64,000 nucleotides of DNA from Rheinheimera sp. (lineage in GTDB: Bacteria; Pseudomonadota; Gammaproteobacteria; Enterobacterales; Alteromonadaceae): assembly GCA_008015325.1 (NCBI GenBank), contig SSFI01000009.1, forward strand, positions 21,578-85,577. The letters run 5' to 3'. The first letter of the stretch is position 1; every line of letters begins with the position of its first letter. The translations under genes were made by a program, and so were the position numbers. The notes under the pieces were generated by a model. The model was not told where the DNA came from. It did not search any database and saw nothing but the letters and a program-made list of their open reading frames with translations. Positions 9,660 through 18,899 of the stretch are shown one piece after another.

Positions 9660-10205
9660 ATGTTATTAACCGCTGACCAGAGCCTGTTACTGCTGATTGA
9701 TCTGCAAAAAAAATTAGCGCCCGCTATTCACAACAACGCTGAAGTGGAACAACACTGTCGCTGGCTGGTGGAAGTTGCGCGTGAACTGGCAGTGCCGATA
9801 TTGGCAACTGAACAATATCCACAAGGCCTTGGCGTCACCCTGCCGTCACTGCTCAGCTTATTAAAAAGCGAAGAAATTCTGGAAAAAATCCATTTCAGTG
9901 CGTACCGGGAGCCACATCTTCAGGCGGCACTGGCCGATTCCGGTCGCCGTCAAATCGTGCTGTGCGGCACTGAAGCCCATGTCTGTGTACTGCAAACGGC
10001 GCTGGATTTAATCAGCGCCGGTTATCAGGTATTTGTGGTGGCCGAAGCCTGTGGCTCACGTCGTGACAGCGACAAACAGCTGGCGCTTAGACGCTTACAG
10101 CAGGCCGGCGCTGTGATTGTCAGCCGCGAAATGGTGGCGTTTGAATGGTTACAACAAGCCGGCACCGCGCAGTTTCGTCACGTCAGCAAAGGCTGGCTGC
10201 GCTGA
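9660..10205 (+). CDS. Isochorismatase-family hydrolase
   Basis: LLLIDLQKKL (D), K residue in EKIHFSAY, LCGTEAHVCVLQTALDL (C). Confidence 0.92.
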   Translation: MLLTADQSLLLLIDLQKKLAPAIHNNAEVEQHCRWLVEVARELAVPILATEQYPQGLGVTLPSLLSLLKSEEILEKIHFSAYREPHLQAALADSGRRQIVLCGTEAHVCVLQTALDLISAGYQVFVVAEACGSRRDSDKQLALRRLQQAGAVIVSREMVAFEWLQQAGTAQFRHVSKGWLR

Positions 10206-10216
10206 TTTGCTCCGGT

Positions 10217-11257
10217 TCAGGCCTGGTGCGGCAGGCTACTCTCGCCGGCGCGGACTTCATAAGGCAATAAAATCCGCCCTTCTTCGCCGCGGATAAAGGC
10301 TTCCACCGCCGCAATGCCTTTTTGGTCGCTGTGCTGCCAGACGGAGCTCAGCGTCGGGTGATAACGCTGACCTTCTTCGATACCGTCAAAACCAATCACC
10401 TGCACATCGTCCGGGATGCGCAGGCCGGCTTGCAGCACTTCGCGCATCGCGCTTAATGCAATCAAATCACTCATACAGAGCAGTGTATTTGGTCTTGGTG
10501 TCAACGCCAGCGCAGCGCGTGCGGCCAGAGCAGCTTGTTGTTGATTACTTTCCGGAATGTGCCAGATACGCTCTGGCGCCAGCGTCTGCCCCACTTCCTT
10601 TAATGCGCGTTGGTAACCATCCAGCCGGCGGTGTGCAATCGAACTTTGATTATCCCAAAGCGGGCTGTCCCCCACCGGGCGGGTGTCAGCGGCGTCAATC
10701 AGCCGCAAGCCCAACACGGCCACGCTGGAGTCTTTGCTAAGCACCTGAAGGGCGATTTCATAGGCGGCCTGTTCGTTATCAATATTGACCGAGGGCCGGT
10801 CGGTTAAATCGCAGTCGACTGTCAGCACGCGTTTGCGGGTTTTCTCCAGCTGCGAAATTAAATCGGTGTTGCGCGGTGCGCCGTAGCAAATAAAGCCGTC
10901 GACAAAATCGACAATGGCATCAAGGCTCGGTGCACTGCCGGAAAATAACAACAGGTGGCGTTTGTGCTGTTCCAGCGCATTGGCCACGCCACGGATAAAC
11001 TGGCTGGCGACCGGGTCACTAACCATATATTCCAGCGAGTCGGACAAAATCACCGCAATAATGCCGGAACTGCCTTTACGCAACGACTGTGCCGCTTTGT
11101 TCGGGCCCTGATAGCCCAGTTCAGCACAGGCACTGAGGATTTTTTCCCGCAGTTGTGCAGATAGTTGATCCGGCCGGCTGAAGGCGTTTGAAATCGTGGC
11201 CGTCGATACGCCAAGTTGTTGGGCGACGGTTTTTAACGTTTGCGTTGGTTTGGCCAT
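10217..11257 (-). CDS. LacI-family transcriptional regulator
   Basis: N-terminal HTH LKTVAQQLGVSTATISNAFSRPDQLS; C-terminal periplasmic-binding-like domain. Confidence 0.95.
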   Translation of the reverse strand: MAKPTQTLKTVAQQLGVSTATISNAFSRPDQLSAQLREKILSACAELGYQGPNKAAQSLRKGSSGIIAVILSDSLEYMVSDPVASQFIRGVANALEQHKRHLLLFSGSAPSLDAIVDFVDGFICYGAPRNTDLISQLEKTRKRVLTVDCDLTDRPSVNIDNEQAAYEIALQVLSKDSSVAVLGLRLIDAADTRPVGDSPLWDNQSSIAHRRLDGYQRALKEVGQTLAPERIWHIPESNQQQAALAARAALALTPRPNTLLCMSDLIALSAMREVLQAGLRIPDDVQVIGFDGIEEGQRYHPTLSSVWQHSDQKGIAAVEAFIRGEEGRILLPYEVRAGESSLPHQA

Positions 11258-11339
11258 AACTGTTGGGGGGATTGGTTATGTTATGCCACGTTATACACAA
11301 CTTTGGCAGCCAAGGACAACTCTGCTGGCAATTGATCTG

Positions 11340-11546
11340 TCAGTCGACGCGCAGTTTCTCGGTTTTTTCCAGCTGCACCAGCCGCCCCTGATGGAATACC
11401 AGCTCCACTTTGCCAAATTCAACCCGGCCAATCAGCTGTTCCAGCTGTTTTAATAAATCTGCCACCAGCTGCTGCCGCTCCGGCGGCTGGTTCTGTTGCC
11501 AATCTTTCATCATCGCTCCATGGCGTTCCTCGGTAGATTTCGCCAT
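11340..11546 (-). CDS. YezD-like / DUF2292 small protein
   Basis: 68 aa: LIGRVEFGKVELVFHQGRLVQLEKTEKLR. Confidence 0.7.
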   Translation of the reverse strand: MAKSTEERHGAMMKDWQQNQPPERQQLVADLLKQLEQLIGRVEFGKVELVFHQGRLVQLEKTEKLRVD

Positions 11547-11724
11547 TAAAGCAGACTGATATGGATAACCATAAATACTAAATAATTGTTTTTATATTCC
11601 ACTTTGAAATATAAGGCACGCTGCAAAATTGCATCAACTGCAGCGTTGTGCCGAAAATATGTTATTCATTACTGGAATAATAAACACTGTTGTAATTCAT
11701 TTTAGATCTGTTTAGATTGCAGAC

Positions 11725-11863
11725 ATCGCAGCGACATTGCCCTGTCGGTGTGTGTGATGTTCAAACCATTGTGAAGGATCACAGTGGCTTGCCCTCAGGA
11801 TGAATCTGCAAGTCTATCCTTGTCCCTGTTGTTTTTAAGCCTGCATTTTGCGGGCTTTTTTTT
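11725..11863 (+). ncRNA. Candidate small RNA with two GGA-loop hairpins and a strong terminator (possible Csr/Rsm-type)
   Basis: CCATTGTGA-AGGA-TCACAGTGG (11766-11787), CTTGC..TCA-GGA-TGA..GCAAG (11788-11812) and terminator AAGCCTGCATTTTGCGGGCTTTTTTTT (11837-11863). TTGTAA-17-TAGATT promoter-like boxes lie upstream. No ORF. 5' end approximate. Confidence 0.45.
11837..11863 (+). terminator. Rho-independent terminator with no upstream ORF on the + strand
   Basis: AAGCCTGCA TTTT TGCGGGCTT + T8. Confidence 0.8.
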
Positions 11864-11917
11864 GCGCCGTTGGCGGCGGTTTTTACTCAAGTCCTAATCT
11901 TTCTTTAATGGCATTTA

Positions 11918-12100
11918 TCACACTGGTTTTAACAGAAATTTCATGATATCCATCACAATGATGTCGAAACGCTGCTGCTGCAATGTAACCAAGGCTGCTT
12001 CACCATGATAGGCGCAATCGACCTGATGCCCTCTGAATTCCAGAAAATCAGCAAGTGTTTCCATGATTTGTTGATTATCTTCAACCAGCAGCACTTTCAT
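11918..12100 (-). pseudogene. Response regulator receiver-domain fragment
   Basis: MKVLLVEDNQQIMETLADFLEFRGHQVDCAYHGEAALVTLQQQRFDIIVMDI then abrupt MKFLLKPV*. No output domain and no adjacent kinase. Confidence 0.8.
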
Positions 12101-12116
12101 TGTGGACAGCCTTTTA

Positions 12117-12473
12117 TTATTTCTTGATTACCGTTAAGCGCTTAACGTCGATTTCAGGGGACTCCAGAAAATCCTTTTCCACATCCCCTTCAATCTGAAT
12201 TAAATCTTTATCATCAAAAGGTTGAGGCGGAAACACATCTTGATCAATCTCCACCCGGATCTGATGTTTGCCATCACTAAACAGGTACTTGTCACTGCTT
12301 ACTTTTTTTACCAGATAACCTTGCAGTCGTGCCATGTCATCATCAACGGGCTCTTCCAAGATCTGCAAAAGGTTAGTCTTCACCAGATTCCCCGGACCGG
12401 TGTACTGCGCCTGTCCGGGAAAACTAATGACAACAAGTAAGATGACAATCAAGGAGACTTTTAAAAATTGCAT
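12117..12473 (-). CDS. YgiW/YdeI-family stress-tolerance OB-fold protein
   Basis: Signal peptide plus BOF domain (DDDMARLQGYLVKKVSSDKYLFSDGKHQIRVEID...IQIEGDVEKDF). Confidence 0.88.
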   Translation of the reverse strand: MQFLKVSLIVILLVVISFPGQAQYTGPGNLVKTNLLQILEEPVDDDMARLQGYLVKKVSSDKYLFSDGKHQIRVEIDQDVFPPQPFDDKDLIQIEGDVEKDFLESPEIDVKRLTVIKK

Positions 12474-12488
12474 CCGCTTCGCTCCGGT

Positions 12489-13106
12489 TTAAAAACGATA
12501 CGCCAAACCGGCAAAGGCTGCAGTGCTGTCAGCCAAACTGCTGTTGCTGTATTGCACACCAACAATAGCGTCAACTTGCTGCCAAACGTTGTAATGAAGG
12601 TTCAGGCTACCGGTAAATCCCAGCTTGCTGTCACTGTTCTTGCCCTGAGTCAGATACTGATCTGCTGCATCTTCGTTATCAAGTTTATGGCTGGTTTCAA
12701 ATTCAGCATCATGATGGATAACACCAGCACCAGCTTTTAAAGTCAGCTTCTCTAACAATGGATAAAAATAGGTGAGCTGCAAATCCAGTTGTCTGAGATT
12801 AAATTCCGCATCCCACTCTTCATCCTGCGTGGCAGAGATAATCACTTCTTTACCAGCATCGAGCGAGAAATCACTATAACCTAATTCCACGCCGAAGTTA
12901 TTGGTTAGGCGGTACCCGGCAAATAACCTGGCACTGCTCCCTGCGTCATCCTTGGTCAGATCCAGATTCTCCCCGCCGACCTGCGCTTGTTTGTAGTTGT
13001 TATCTCCGATATTGGCGTTTTGATACTGTAATGCCGCGCCGACATATCCTTCAGCCAATACTGATGAACTAAATAACGTAATGAGTGCAATCAAACTTTT
13101 CTTCAT
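12489..13106 (-). CDS. Outer-membrane beta-barrel protein (YfaZ/OmpA-like barrel)
   Basis: Signal peptide MKKSLIALITLFSSSVLAE; alternating beta strands ending ...AGLAYRF. Confidence 0.75.
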   Translation of the reverse strand: MKKSLIALITLFSSSVLAEGYVGAALQYQNANIGDNNYKQAQVGGENLDLTKDDAGSSARLFAGYRLTNNFGVELGYSDFSLDAGKEVIISATQDEEWDAEFNLRQLDLQLTYFYPLLEKLTLKAGAGVIHHDAEFETSHKLDNEDAADQYLTQGKNSDSKLGFTGSLNLHYNVWQQVDAIVGVQYSNSSLADSTAAFAGLAYRF

Positions 13107-13230
13107 GGTAAAGCTCCTCTTTAAAAGTTCGGGATATTTAATCAGGGAAAGCGTGAAAAAAACGTGAGGGATCATGCGGTAACAGAAAATACTGAGTCCT
13201 GTTTATCATCAGGACTCAGGCTATCTCTGT

Positions 13231-14559
13231 TTAGTCATCCAGCCGGCAAGCCGACACACGAGTAGCGAGCAGATTGCACTCGAGTTCAACCCATTTGCCT
13301 TCAAATGGTGTTAACGATTGATCTGCAGCCTGATAGCCCCAGATTGCGCCTTGTGTGACCAAACCTTTAAGCTCAATCCGTGGTTCATTATCGGCGCGTT
13401 CGATTTCCAGAATTTGTAACTGACCATTACGTTGTACCCCTTCAAGTTCAAGCACTACGCTTTCTAAACCAGAAAGAGTTAAGCCATCATCAAACTTTGT
13501 GCTGTTGATCAAATGAAATACAAAGCCGTTAAAGAGCAGAGTTTTGCCCTCTGACCGCATCTGGCCGCTCACGGCAAAGCGCGGATCTAATTTACTGACC
13601 ACTGCGGGATCTGCTGGTTTAGACTGGAAATCGACTTCAACTAATTCAGACTTGTTATTCACCATCCGGCTGGTCACTTCGACCACCCGCCCAAGCGCTA
13701 AATCCTGCTGCCGACCGTCTTCGAAGCGGGTTGAGGATAACACCGAAAAACTCAGGTTTTGGTTCAATTCAAAGCGTTGCTGCTGTGAATCTACCCAGGT
13801 AATAGTACCGGTAATTTCGGCCTCGGCAGCATCAGCGTAGCGTTCCGTTTCAATATCTAACGCGATTAGCCGCTGTCCCGACAAACTGCCATACACTTCC
13901 ACCCAGCTACCATTCGCTAAGTCAGCGGGGACCCGTTTCGCCAGGGCGTAGTCTACCTGCAACCCATTCACCACAAAGAGCTGCTGGCCTGGCTCAAGTT
14001 GCTGAACCAGCCCTTCAAGCTCAATAGTCGCAGGGATCTCCGCGCCCTGTAACACCATCACTGCCGCAGCGGATAATTGAGATGAGGAACCGACTTCGGT
14101 GCTGATAGCAACATAATCCCCGACCTGAGGCAGGCTGGTTAAAGCTGAGGCATCAACGCTCAGCGTATTTATCTGTAACTGTGTGCCAGCAATTGCAGAA
14201 ATCCTGCCGGAAATGTCCGGGTTCAGGTCAACCTGCGTCACTTTTACGCCATCTGTACTCACCACAACTTTCATACCCTGAGTCAGCGCAGAGCTCGCAA
14301 CGGCGGTATCTCCATATTGAATACTGGCACCAGAGATATCCAGGGCGCGGTCATTGATGGTCAGGCGATTGCCTGTCAGATTGGTAATACTGCCGCTAAT
14401 CAGGGCAGGTAATTGTGACACTGGCGGTTGTTGTGGCGTTGCAGTCGTCACTTGAGTGACAGCTGAATCAGCCCCTGAGCTACCGCATCCGGCCATTATC
14501 AAAGCTGAGCTTGCCAGCGCTGCAGAAAAAATCGTTGTAAACTTCATCATATTTATCAC
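13231..14559 (-). CDS. DUF5666 domain-containing lipoprotein
   Basis: Lipobox ALIMAGCGSS; repeated beta modules of the type ITGTITWVDSQQQRFELNQNLSFSVLSSTRFEDG. Confidence 0.8.
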   Translation of the reverse strand: MINMMKFTTIFSAALASSALIMAGCGSSGADSAVTQVTTATPQQPPVSQLPALISGSITNLTGNRLTINDRALDISGASIQYGDTAVASSALTQGMKVVVSTDGVKVTQVDLNPDISGRISAIAGTQLQINTLSVDASALTSLPQVGDYVAISTEVGSSSQLSAAAVMVLQGAEIPATIELEGLVQQLEPGQQLFVVNGLQVDYALAKRVPADLANGSWVEVYGSLSGQRLIALDIETERYADAAEAEITGTITWVDSQQQRFELNQNLSFSVLSSTRFEDGRQQDLALGRVVEVTSRMVNNKSELVEVDFQSKPADPAVVSKLDPRFAVSGQMRSEGKTLLFNGFVFHLINSTKFDDGLTLSGLESVVLELEGVQRNGQLQILEIERADNEPRIELKGLVTQGAIWGYQAADQSLTPFEGKWVELECNLLATRVSACRLDD

Positions 14560-14753
14560 CCTTGCGCTTAAGTTCTGAGCAAAAGTAATGGGTGGTGCGT
14601 GAAGATTTCGTGAGGAACCGGCACATATGGCGAATTATCGATACGGCATGATGCGCTGCATACCCGCATGCATCCGCCGAACGGCAGCTCGGTGTGAATC
14701 AGCAATTGATACCAACCAAAAATCAGTGGGTATTTTGCCCTGTATAATGAAAA

Positions 14754-14773
14754 AGGCCGGCAAATGCCGGCCT
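14754..14773 (-). terminator. Terminator of the prolyl oligopeptidase gene
   Basis: AGGCCGGCAAATGCCGGCCT; T run on minus strand. Confidence 0.75.
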
Positions 14774-14797
14774 GATTATTCCTGATAACTCAAGGTG

Positions 14798-16978
14798 TTA
14801 TTGCGCTTTCGCCACTTCTTTCACGCCCATATTCCACAGCGTGAAACCGAAGGTATCCGCGGTTTGTTCGATGGTTTTCGATACCGGCGTACCAGCACCG
14901 TGACCGGCGTTGGTTTCAATGCGGATCAGTTGCGGGTTGTTGCCGCCGGCTTTGGCCTGCAGCTCAGCAGCAAACTTAAAGCTGTGCGCCGGGACCACGC
15001 GGTCATCGTGGTCGCCGGTGGTGACTAAAGTCGCCGGATAAGCCACGTCTTTTTTCACGTTGTGCACCGGTGAATAACCTTTGAGATATTCAAACATCTC
15101 TTTGGACTGCTCAGCTGTGCCGTAGTCAAAGCCCCAGCCTGCGCCCGCCGTGAAGGTGTGGTAACGCAGCATGTCTAATACGCCCACTGCTGGCAACGCG
15201 ACTTTCATCAGGTCCGGACGTTGTGTCATCACAGCACCGACTAACAGACCGCCGTTCGAGCCGCCGCGAATAGCCAGTTTGTCGTTTGACGTGTATTTCT
15301 GCGCCACCAGGTATTCGCCGGCTGCGATAAAATCGTCAAACACATTTTGTTTTTTCAGCTGAATACCGGCTTCATGCCAGGCTTTGCCGTATTCGCCGCC
15401 ACCGCGCAGGTTCGGCACCGCGTATACGCCGCCCATCTCCATCCACACCAGGTTGGCGACGCTGAAGCTTGGCGCCAGGCTGACGTTAAAACCGCCGTAA
15501 CCGTACAGCATGGTTGGGTTAGTGCCGTCCAGTTGCAGGCCTTTTTTGTGCGTGATGATCATCGGCACTTTAGTACCGTCTTTGGAGGTGTAGAACACCT
15601 GCTTCGATTCATAATCGTCGCTGTTAAACTTCACGGCTGGTTTGAAGTGCACTTTTGACTCGCCGGTGGCCGGGTCAAACGCGTAAATCGAGCCAGGCGT
15701 GTTGTAATTGGCGAAGCTGAAATACAGCACGCTGTCTTTGGCTTTGCCGTCAAAACCACCGACAGTGCCGACGCCCGGCAGCTGCACATCACGCACCAGT
15801 TTGCCGTCGTAGTCATATTGCTGCACTTTGGAAATCGCATCGACCATGTAAGTCGCGAAGAAAGAACCGGCGCCTTTGCTGACCGACAACACGTTGGCGG
15901 TTTCCGGGATCACATCTTTCCACTCAGTCTGTGCCGGTTTGGTCATATCAATGGCGATCAGCCGCTGATTTGGCGCTTTGAAGTTAGTCGCGAAGTACAG
16001 CACATCGCCTTTGCTGTCGACCAGGTTGTAGTCTGAGCTGCCTTCACCATCCAGTGTGACAAAAGCACTGTCAGGCTTGGTTAAGTCTTTCACCAGCAGT
16101 TTGTTGCCGGAAGTGGCGTTCGCCGCAGACACCACCAGATATTTGCCATCCTGCGTCACCATGCCACCAACATAACGGTGTTTCTCCGCGTCAGTACCGC
16201 CATAGATCAGCTGGTCGTCTTTTTGTGGTGTGCCGATTTTATGGTAATACAGCTTGTGCTGGTCGGTTTTGGCGGACAGTTCGCTGCCTTTTGGCTTGTC
16301 ATAGCTGGAGTAGAAGAAACCTTCGTTGCCTTTAAATGAAATGCCGGAGAATTTGACGTCGACCAGTTCTGGTTCCAGTTTTTCTTTGGTTTCGGCGTTG
16401 ATCACAAAGACTTTACGCCAGTCGCTACCGCCTTCAGAAATAGCGTAAGCGGCAATTGAGCCGTCGTCAGTGAACTGCAAATCCGCCAGTGAGGTGGTGC
16501 CGTCGGCGGAGAAACCGTTCGGATCGAGGAATACTTCAGCCGGGCCGCCGTCTTTCTGGCGATAAACCACATATTGGTTTTGCAGGCCGTTGTTTTTGTA
16601 GAAATAAGTGTATGCGCCTTCTTTGGTCGGAGCGCCGACTTTTTCATAGTTCCACAGCGCTTCTAAGCGTTGTTTAATCTGGTCGCGGTACGGAATTTGC
16701 GCCAGATAATCAAAAGTGACTTTGTTTTGCGCTTTGACCCATTCAGCGGTTTCGGCACTGCGATCATCTTCTAACCAGCGGTACGGGTCCGCCACTTGAG
16801 TTTCGAAATAGGTGTCGACCACGTCGCCCTGTTTCGTCGCTGCATATTGCAGTTTAGCCACAGGTGCAGCCTCCGCGACTGCTGTGCCTGTCGCTGCAGT
16901 GGCAGCTTGTTCTGGTTTTGGTCCACAGGCGGTTAAAACAGCAAGCGCCACTGCGCCCAGCATCAAACGTTTCATCAA
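14798..16978 (-). CDS. Prolyl oligopeptidase (S9A) lipoprotein
   Basis: [36 protein letters not shown] (catalytic Ser); [25 protein letters not shown]. Confidence 0.97.
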   Translation of the reverse strand: MMKRLMLGAVALAVLTACGPKPEQAATAATGTAVAEAAPVAKLQYAATKQGDVVDTYFETQVADPYRWLEDDRSAETAEWVKAQNKVTFDYLAQIPYRDQIKQRLEALWNYEKVGAPTKEGAYTYFYKNNGLQNQYVVYRQKDGGPAEVFLDPNGFSADGTTSLADLQFTDDGSIAAYAISEGGSDWRKVFVINAETKEKLEPELVDVKFSGISFKGNEGFFYSSYDKPKGSELSAKTDQHKLYYHKIGTPQKDDQLIYGGTDAEKHRYVGGMVTQDGKYLVVSAANATSGNKLLVKDLTKPDSAFVTLDGEGSSDYNLVDSKGDVLYFATNFKAPNQRLIAIDMTKPAQTEWKDVIPETANVLSVSKGAGSFFATYMVDAISKVQQYDYDGKLVRDVQLPGVGTVGGFDGKAKDSVLYFSFANYNTPGSIYAFDPATGESKVHFKPAVKFNSDDYESKQVFYTSKDGTKVPMIITHKKGLQLDGTNPTMLYGYGGFNVSLAPSFSVANLVWMEMGGVYAVPNLRGGGEYGKAWHEAGIQLKKQNVFDDFIAAGEYLVAQKYTSNDKLAIRGGSNGGLLVGAVMTQRPDLMKVALPAVGVLDMLRYHTFTAGAGWGFDYGTAEQSKEMFEYLKGYSPVHNVKKDVAYPATLVTTGDHDDRVVPAHSFKFAAELQAKAGGNNPQLIRIETNAGHGAGTPVSKTIEQTADTFGFTLWNMGVKEVAKAQ

Positions 16979-17110
16979 AGCTCCCCTTTGCTTTTGTGCT
17001 CAGGCAGCGAGGATAACAAAATTTTCACAGCAGACAAATGCACTGTGTCGCGACTGAGCGCGCAGCAGGCGGTTTTCACCGCCAAAGCCCGCTAAATCAT
17101 ATCCCCTAAA

Positions 17111-17232
17111 TCATTGAAGCTGCGGGTAGGCGGCAACTGAGCGAGCTGGAGCGCCAGTCCGGGAAATGAGCATAGCTGTCTATGTGATTGAGCGAGCGAA
17201 GGCGGCCAACACCCCCGCGGCTTCAAAGATGA
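17111..17232. repeat. MITE-like palindromic element (TCATTGAAGCTGCGGG ... CCCGCGGCTTCAAAGATGA) with central GCATAGCTGTCTATGTGATTGAGCGAGCGAAG
   Basis: Imperfect terminal inverted repeats; central CATAG..CTATG motif similar to the one inside 7914-8060. Confidence 0.65.
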
Positions 17233-18107
17233 CGGGGACGCACGCCCCAGTTCCGCTGATGGGCAATAAGTGCCAGCACAATCAGCACCATACCGCCGTA
17301 TTGGCTCCAGCTTAACGTCAGGTCGTAATACCAGAAATCAATCAGCACGGTCAAAAGCGGATAGATGAAAGACAAAAACGCGATGCTGGTAACCGGCAGA
17401 CGCTGAAAGGCGCTATACATCAGGTTATACATCAGGCCGGTATGTACCAGCCCGAGAGTCACTAAAGCGCCGACACTGAGCGCCGGCATCAGCAGCAACG
17501 AGGTTTTCTCCAGCGGTAACATCAAAAGTACCCCCAGCACCATCTGCAAACCAGCGATTTGCGCCGGCGCCACCCCGGTCAGTTTCCGCGTGGTCAAAGT
17601 CGCAACGGCATACAAACAAGCGGCAACGGCGGCGAGGCCAACACCTTGCCATAACAACGGATTATGCTGCTCCTGCCCAAGACCGGTGGTACCGGCCACA
17701 CCAACAAAAGCCAGCGCCAGCCAGCCCCACTTCGCCGCCGGCGGCCATTGTTTGGTGCCAAAAGCAGTCAGCAATAACAGGAAAAACGGCTGAGTGTGAT
17801 ACACCAGCGTCGCTATCGAAATCGAGCTCAGTTTGTAAGCACCAAACAGACAAAACCAGTTCGCCACCAGCGCCAAGCCACCTGCCAGCAGATAACCGCT
17901 TTGCCGGGCACTCAGTTTTTGCCAGCCACGCTGCCAGCTCAGATAAGCCAACAACGCTGCACCGCCGAGCAAGCAGCGGTAAAACACCACAGTCGCCGTA
18001 TCCTGGCCGCTTTCGACGACAAAAAGGCCAATAGTGCCGGACAGCAGCATCGCCACCAGCATGCGCCAGCTGCCAGCAAACTGTGGGTGTTGCAGGAGGG
18101 TTTGCAT
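17223..18107 (-). CDS. EamA/DMT-family transporter
   Basis: About 10 TM segments with internal duplication; WRMLVAMLLSGTIGLFVVESGQD... Confidence 0.9.
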   Translation of the reverse strand: MQTLLQHPQFAGSWRMLVAMLLSGTIGLFVVESGQDTATVVFYRCLLGGAALLAYLSWQRGWQKLSARQSGYLLAGGLALVANWFCLFGAYKLSSISIATLVYHTQPFFLLLLTAFGTKQWPPAAKWGWLALAFVGVAGTTGLGQEQHNPLLWQGVGLAAVAACLYAVATLTTRKLTGVAPAQIAGLQMVLGVLLMLPLEKTSLLLMPALSVGALVTLGLVHTGLMYNLMYSAFQRLPVTSIAFLSFIYPLLTVLIDFWYYDLTLSWSQYGGMVLIVLALIAHQRNWGVRPRHL

Positions 18108-18215
18108 GGATATTCCTGTTCTGCGGTATCAAAATAATGCCCGATAGTGCGGCAGCGCGGCGCGCTAAGCAAGTCTGGCTTGCAGCAACAGTCTGTTGCT
18201 CGTCGTTGTGTTTCT

Positions 18216-18369
18216 GCCCTGCGGGCGGCTTTGTTTTATTTCAGTAATCATTTTTTCCTTGACGGCTAGTCCGTCTAGCAAAGAGTTCACCTGTCGGTGA
18301 ATTCTCTGCTAGACGGACTAGCCGTCAAGGAAAAAACGATAACAACAACCAAACAGCCGCCCGCAGGGC
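18216..18369. repeat. Palindromic dispersed repeat, copy 1, containing a nested long hairpin (18251-18336)
   Basis: Bounded by GCCCTGCGGGCGGC and GCCGCCCGCAGGGC; shares core with copies at 32528 and 49487. Confidence 0.85.
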
Positions 18370-18376
18370 AAAAAAA

Positions 18377-18880
18377 TCAAGCCACGCGCTGGGCAGCCCC
18401 TTGCCGCCACGACTGCAAAACAGCATCCACAATCAACGCGTGATCGGCATTCAGTACCAGATGCTGGTGGGCGTGTAACTGTGGCCAGTCTTGCCACCAA
18501 CCACCACAGCGGGCCACCAGATTGGCAAAATTGACCGACGTGTCGCCGGCCAGGTAATTGCGCCAGTGCCGGCAGTGTTTGCGCAGCATCTCGCCATTCG
18601 GTTTGCGCCAGCTGACGGGGTCTATTGTCACCAGCTCGTCAACGCGATATCCGCTGGCGATGACACGGGCGGCTGTGCTGGCACCATAACTGTGCGCGAT
18701 AACCAGCACCGGCTGGCCGGCATGTTGCTGTAAGAACTCGGTTAAAGCACGGTATTCAAACCACTGAAAGTAATGCTGGCCCGGCAACACGTGCTGGCGC
18801 ACCAACCCGGTGTATTTGTCCAGCGCACCGCCGACCCAAATCACCCGGCGCAATTCAGTCACACTGCTGTGGTGAGCCAT
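18377..18880 (-). CDS. Small alpha/beta hydrolase (RBBP9/YdeN-like size)
   Basis: VLVIAHSYGASTAARVIA (GxSxG-type nucleophile elbow); late NADHALIVD His. Confidence 0.75.
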   Translation of the reverse strand: MAHHSSVTELRRVIWVGGALDKYTGLVRQHVLPGQHYFQWFEYRALTEFLQQHAGQPVLVIAHSYGASTAARVIASGYRVDELVTIDPVSWRKPNGEMLRKHCRHWRNYLAGDTSVNFANLVARCGGWWQDWPQLHAHQHLVLNADHALIVDAVLQSWRQGAAQRVA

Positions 18881-18899
18881 CCCGCACCTGCCTTAGAAG

